From Micromonospora orduensis (GTDB lineage: Bacteria > Actinomycetota > Actinomycetes > Mycobacteriales > Micromonosporaceae): a DNA stretch of 51,396 bases. The stretch is from the NCBI RefSeq assembly GCF_006228125.1, contig NZ_VDFY01000130.1, forward strand, positions 1 to 51,396, read 5' to 3'. The stretch's first letter is position 1, and every line of letters starts with the position of its first letter. This document shows, in pieces, positions 47,852 to 51,396 of this stretch. A program made the position numbers and the translations under genes. The notes under the pieces are model-generated. The model saw nothing but the letters and a program-made list of their open reading frames with translations. It was not told where the DNA came from and made no database searches.

Positions 47852-48526
47852 TCAACGGATCTCGGTGGTGTTGTCCTCGGGGCGCGGTTGGCCCCGCGGG
47901 GGCGCCGACCAGGGCGACTCGCCGCCCACCCGGCGCGGCAGCGGCTCGGTGGGCGTCGGGTCGGCCGGGTAACCGAGGGTGAGCGGGGCGGCGTCCCGCT
48001 CGGCGGGCTCGGTGGGCGGCCAGTCGGTCAGGGTGAAGTTGTCGCTGCGGGGGCCGTCCGACGGCGCCGCCGCCGGCACCTCGGCCGGCACGGCCACCGG
48101 CTGCGGCCAACGCCGCCAGCGCTGGCGGCTGAACGCCGCCATCAGCAGCAGCATGCCGATCAGAAAGAGCGTGCCGTTCTCCACCGGCAGCCGAAGCGGC
48201 AGCGGATCGCCGAACACCTTCCAGCCCTGCGGGACCGCGTCGCGCACCTCGAACGGCGCCACGAACATCCCGACGTACGGGGTGACCAGCAGCAACCCGG
48301 CCACGATCGGGCCCAGCGGCGAGAAGCGCAGTGTGCCGAGCAGGCCCAGCAGGACACCGCCGACGCCGAGGTAGACGGCCGGCTCGATCAGGTTGGCGGT
48401 GTTGAAGGTGCCGATCTCCACCCAGCGGTCGACCGTCCGGCTCGACCCGTCCTGCCCCAGTGTGACGAGCACCCAGGTGATGGGCGCCACCACCAGCCCG
48501 GCGAGGAAGCTCCAGAGATGTCGCAT
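47852..48526 (-). CDS. Membrane protein with Pro-rich tail, unknown function
   Basis: 224 residues with four membrane helices (about 4-24, 48-66, 70-88, 115-133). One extracytoplasmic loop holds DGSSRTVDRWVEIGTFN. The cytoplasmic C-terminal tail of about 90 residues is rich in Pro, Glu and Asp. I do not recognise the family. ATG at 48526, only 23 bases from the divergent thioesterase start, so their promoters overlap. Confidence 0.7.
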   Translation of the reverse strand: MRHLWSFLAGLVVAPITWVLVTLGQDGSSRTVDRWVEIGTFNTANLIEPAVYLGVGGVLLGLLGTLRFSPLGPIVAGLLLVTPYVGMFVAPFEVRDAVPQGWKVFGDPLPLRLPVENGTLFLIGMLLLMAAFSRQRWRRWPQPVAVPAEVPAAAPSDGPRSDNFTLTDWPPTEPAERDAAPLTLGYPADPTPTEPLPRRVGGESPWSAPPRGQPRPEDNTTEIR

Positions 48527-48536
48527 CCGCGCACCG

Positions 48537-48542
48537 TACCGT
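48537..48542 (+). promoter_or_regulatory. Candidate -10 box of the thioesterase gene
   Basis: TACCGT ends seven bases before the ATG at 48550, with no SD: probably leaderless. It lies 11 bases from the start of the divergent gene. Confidence 0.4.
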
Positions 48543-48549
48543 TTCCGGC

Positions 48550-49068
48550 ATGACCGAGCACCTCTCCGCCGCTCCGACCGGCAAGCCGACGTCGTACTCC
48601 CGCGTCACTCTCAGCAAGATCATGACGGCTGTCGATGTGAATCTCTACGGCACTGTGCACGGCGGAGTCCTGATGAAGTTCGTCGATGACGTGGCGGGAG
48701 CCGCGGCCGCCCGGCACAGCGGCGGAACGGCCGTCACCGCGGCGATCGACGAGATCGTCTTCTCCGAGGCGGTCCGGGTCGGTGACCTCGTGCACGCGCA
48801 CGCCCAGGTGAACTGGACCGGGCAGACCTCGATGGAGGTGGGCGTACGGGTGGTCGCCGAACGCTGGGACTCGGCCGAGGACGCGCCGGTGCGGGTGGCC
48901 ACCGCGTACCTGGTCTTCGTCGGCGTGGACGTGGGCGGCACGCCGCGCACGGTCCGCCCGGTGCTGCCGGAGACACCGGAGGACGAGCGCCGGTACCGGG
49001 AGGCGGAGATCCGCCGTGCGCACCGCCTGGCCCGCCGTCGCGCCATCCAGGCCCACCGCGCGAGCTGA
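48550..49068 (+). CDS. Acyl-CoA thioesterase, hotdog fold (YciA type)
   Basis: Cytosolic thioesterase of 172 residues hydrolysing acyl-CoA. The hotdog helix NLYGTVHGGVLMKFVDDVAG carries the catalytic Asp region, followed by VTAAIDEIVFSEAVRVGDLVHAHAQVNWTG and EVGVRVVAE. The C-terminal RRYREAEIRRAHRLARRR helix is highly basic. Matches YciA/acyl-CoA hydrolase proteins; chain specificity unknown. Possible link with the following acetoacetyl-CoA synthetase gene, 142 bases downstream. Confidence 0.88.
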   Translation: MTEHLSAAPTGKPTSYSRVTLSKIMTAVDVNLYGTVHGGVLMKFVDDVAGAAAARHSGGTAVTAAIDEIVFSEAVRVGDLVHAHAQVNWTGQTSMEVGVRVVAERWDSAEDAPVRVATAYLVFVGVDVGGTPRTVRPVLPETPEDERRYREAEIRRAHRLARRRAIQAHRAS

Positions 49069-49210
49069 ACCACATGGGTTGGCCGGGTGGAGTGTGGGCC
49101 GCGCACGCGTCGATCGGCGCACCCGGTGCGCAGAATGGCGCTTCGAGGTAGGGCAAGATGGCGCCACGGCCCATTCACAGTGTCGTGCCGGGCCAGGGGA
49201 GGGTTGAGCA

Positions 49211-51208
49211 GTGGGTGACATGCTGTGGGCGCCGCCGGCGGACGTACGCGAGCGGTCCCGGATCGGCGACTACCTGCGCTGGCTGCGCGAGCACCGCGGG
49301 CTTGACTTCGCGGACTACGACGCGCTGTGGCACTGGTCGGTCACCGACCTGGACGCCTTCTGGCGCTCGATCTGGGACCACTTCGAGGTGATCGCGCACA
49401 CCCCACCGACCGCCACCCTGGCCGAGCGGGGGATGCCCCGCGCCCGCTGGTTCCCCGGTGCCACGCTCAACTACGCGCAGAACGTGCTGCGGATACCCGG
49501 CCGCGCCGACGACGACCCGGTGGTGATCGCGCACGGTCAGACCCGCGCGCCGGTCACGCTGACCGCCGGGGAGCTGCGCGAGCAGGTCCGTCGGGTGTCG
49601 GCCGGGCTGCGCCGACTCGGCGTCACCGCCGGGGACCGGGTGGCGGCGTACGCCCCGAACATCCCGGAGACGTACGTCCTGCTGCTGGCCACCGCCAGCC
49701 TGGGGGCGATCTTCTCGTCCTGCGCGCCCGAGTTCGGCACCCGCAGCGTCACCGACCGCTGGCAGCAGATCGAGCCGACCGTGCTCGTCGCCGTGGACGG
49801 CTACCGGTACGGCGACAAGCCGGTGGACCGGCGCGCCGAGGTCGCCGCGATCCGCGCCGCCCTGCCGTCGCTGCGGCACACCGTCGGCATCGCGTACCTC
49901 GACCCGGCCGCCGCCCCCGAGGACGGCGTCCTGGACTGGGCCGAGCTGGCCGCGCCCACCGACGAGCCGTTGACGTTCACGCCGGTGCCGTTCGACCACC
50001 CGCTGTACGTGCTGTACTCCTCGGGCACCACAGGGCTGCCCAAGCCGATCGTGCACGGCCACGGTGGCATCCTGCTGGAGCACCTGAAGATGCTCGCCCT
50101 GCACCACGACCTGGGCCCGTCCGACAGGTTCTTCTGGTTCACCACCACCGGCTGGATGATGTGGAACTTCCTGGTGTCCGGGCCGGCGGTGGGCGCCGCC
50201 ATCGTGCTGTTCGACGGCAACCCGGGGGTCCGGGCGGAGCCCGGCCGGCCGGCTGAGCCCGACCTGGGTGGGCTGTGGCGGCTGGCGGCCGAGACCGGTA
50301 CCACGTACTTCGGCACCTCCGCGCCGTTCCTGTTGGCGTGCCGCAAGGCCGGCCTGGTGCCGCGGGACGTCGCCGACCTGTCCGCGCTGCGCGGCGTCGG
50401 TTCCACAGGCGCGCCCCTGCCCGCCGAGGGCTTCGGTTGGGTGTACGACACCGTGAGCGACCACGTGCAGCTCCAGTCGCTCTCCGGCGGCACCGACGTG
50501 TGCACCGGCTTCGTCGGCGGGGTGCCGCTCCTACCGGTGTACGCCGGTGAGATCGCCTGCCGGGCGTTGGGCGCGAAGGTGGAGGCCCGGTCCGCCGACG
50601 GCACCCCGGTGATCGGCGAACTGGGTGAGCTGGTGATCACCGAGCCGATGCCGAGCATGCCGGTGGGCTTCTGGAACGACCCGGACGGCACCCGCTACCG
50701 CGAGGCCTACTTCGACGTCTACCCGGGCGTCTGGCGGCACGGCGACTGGATCACCATCAACGAGCGGGGCGGCTGCGTGATCACCGGACGCTCCGACGCC
50801 ACCCTCAACCGTGGTGGGGTGCGGCTCGGCACCGCCGAGTTCTACTCGGTGGTCGAGGGCCTCGACGAGGTCGTCGACTCGGTAGTCGTCCACCTTGAGG
50901 ACGACGAGGGTGGCGCCGGCGAGCTGCTGCTGTTCGTGGTGCTGGCCGAGGGCCGGGAGCTGGACGACGAGCTGCGCGGGAAGATCCGCCGGGAGCTGCG
51001 GACCGCGCTCTCGCCCCGGCACGTGCCCGACGAGATCCACCAGGTACGCGCCGTACCCCGCACCCTGTCGGCGAAGAAGCTGGAGGTGCCGGTCAAGAAG
51101 ATCCTCACCGGCACCCCGGTCGATCGCGCAGCGGCCAAGGGGGCCCTGGCCAACCCCGAGTCGCTTACCGCGTTCGTCGCCTTCGCCCAGTCGAGAACCC
51201 CCGCCTGA
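49211..51208 (+). CDS. aacS: Acetoacetyl-CoA synthetase
   Basis: ATP-dependent acid-CoA ligase of 665 residues activating acetoacetate for ketone-body or polymer use. P-loop YSSGTTGLPKPIVHGHGG, TTTGWMMWN, SGGTDVCTGFVGG, YPGVWRHGDW, and adenylate-domain hinge RSDATLNRGGVRLGTAE are present, and the catalytic Lys is about K622 in TLSAKKLEVPVKK. The N-terminal WRSIWDHFEVI and ARWFPGATLNYAQNVL stretch is typical of acetoacetyl-CoA rather than acetyl-CoA synthetase. GTG with GGGGAGGG seven bases upstream. Confidence 0.92.
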   Translation: MGDMLWAPPADVRERSRIGDYLRWLREHRGLDFADYDALWHWSVTDLDAFWRSIWDHFEVIAHTPPTATLAERGMPRARWFPGATLNYAQNVLRIPGRADDDPVVIAHGQTRAPVTLTAGELREQVRRVSAGLRRLGVTAGDRVAAYAPNIPETYVLLLATASLGAIFSSCAPEFGTRSVTDRWQQIEPTVLVAVDGYRYGDKPVDRRAEVAAIRAALPSLRHTVGIAYLDPAAAPEDGVLDWAELAAPTDEPLTFTPVPFDHPLYVLYSSGTTGLPKPIVHGHGGILLEHLKMLALHHDLGPSDRFFWFTTTGWMMWNFLVSGPAVGAAIVLFDGNPGVRAEPGRPAEPDLGGLWRLAAETGTTYFGTSAPFLLACRKAGLVPRDVADLSALRGVGSTGAPLPAEGFGWVYDTVSDHVQLQSLSGGTDVCTGFVGGVPLLPVYAGEIACRALGAKVEARSADGTPVIGELGELVITEPMPSMPVGFWNDPDGTRYREAYFDVYPGVWRHGDWITINERGGCVITGRSDATLNRGGVRLGTAEFYSVVEGLDEVVDSVVVHLEDDEGGAGELLLFVVLAEGRELDDELRGKIRRELRTALSPRHVPDEIHQVRAVPRTLSAKKLEVPVKKILTGTPVDRAAAKGALANPESLTAFVAFAQSRTPA

Positions 51209-51345
51209 CGCCCTCTCCCGGCGGCCCCGGGCGACCTCCGAGCCTCCGCCGCCCGGTCGACCGGGGCCCCGGGGACCCCCGAGTCTCTGTGGCATGCCGC
51301 AGGCGCTCGCGGTCTCGCACCTGCTGTCGTGTCGCATGGGGGGCA

Positions 51346-51357
51346 GCAGAGCAAAGG
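51346..51357. repeat. Third copy of the intergenic core motif
   Basis: GCAGAGCAAAGG, the complement of the core in the palindromic element at 21518-21668, lies in the non-coding tail of the window and is followed by GGCGC as there. The rest of 51209-51396 holds only a loose dyad (GGCCCCGG at 51223-51230, CCGGGGCC at 51261-51268) that may be the terminator of the synthetase gene. Confidence 0.5.
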
Positions 51358-51396
51358 GGCGCAGGCACCCGCTTGCCCACCCGCAGGACTCAACCC

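Overview
The window looks like a chromosomal housekeeping region of a high-GC actinomycete, most likely a Micromonospora relative. Base composition is near 70% G+C and GTG/TTG starts are common. Several genes seem to lack a Shine-Dalgarno (SD) site and to be read from leaderless mRNAs. A mycothiol S-conjugate amidase and a bldA-type tRNA-Leu(UAA) are present. I saw no transposase, integrase, CRISPR array, prophage or secondary-metabolite cluster. The family assignment is inference; the composition and genes are read directly.

Left part (1-12,100). A division/stringency block holds an FtsB/DivIC-like protein, a DUF501 protein, an ArgA-type acetyltransferase and a Ppx/GppA phosphatase. A self-regulated PadR plus HAAS-domain membrane protein pair follows, then an LppU-like membrane protein, dienelactone hydrolase and family 5 uracil-DNA glycosylase. 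A tightly overlapping five-gene operon (DUF4129, unknown, MoxR ATPase, DUF58, membrane protein) comes next, then a type II NADH dehydrogenase.

Middle (12,100-31,230). This holds a large GT-C-like membrane protein, the bldA-like tRNA, two tandem Bax inhibitor-1 genes, a thiolase, two overlapping SGNH hydrolases and a YkvA protein. Both transsulfuration enzymes (cystathionine beta-synthase and cystathionine gamma-synthase) are here, with GNAT, RNase Z, MsrA and HIT genes between them. An amidase, threonine dehydratase, GreA, DUF4307 protein, Mca and a small membrane protein complete the region. From memory, the order thiolase-SGNH-Cbs-MetB-GreA-DUF4307-Mca-small membrane protein-DUF255 thioredoxin protein matches Mycobacterium tuberculosis Rv1074c-Rv1084, so this looks like an ancestral actinobacterial block with insertions.

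Right part (31,230-51,396). This holds a GGDEF-EAL cyclic-di-GMP protein, the DUF255 protein, a small lipoprotein, purK-purE, a 1628-residue zinc-ribbon membrane protein, UDP-glucose dehydrogenase, acyl-CoA dehydrogenase, a Bcr/CflA-type MFS transporter, a small membrane protein, a hotdog thioesterase and acetoacetyl-CoA synthetase. Thiolase, acyl-CoA dehydrogenase, thioesterase and acetoacetyl-CoA synthetase together suggest acyl-CoA and ketone-body use.

The most unusual non-coding signal is the 372-base gap between msrA and the RNase Z gene. It appears to hold a promoter, an SD complementary over 15 bases to the 16S rRNA tail, a 12-codon ORF and a branched terminator-like structure just upstream of rnz. 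Other notable signals are a perfect inverted repeat over the padR promoter, a long palindromic intergenic element whose 12-base core recurs at the window end, and a small ORF coupled to the GGDEF-EAL gene.
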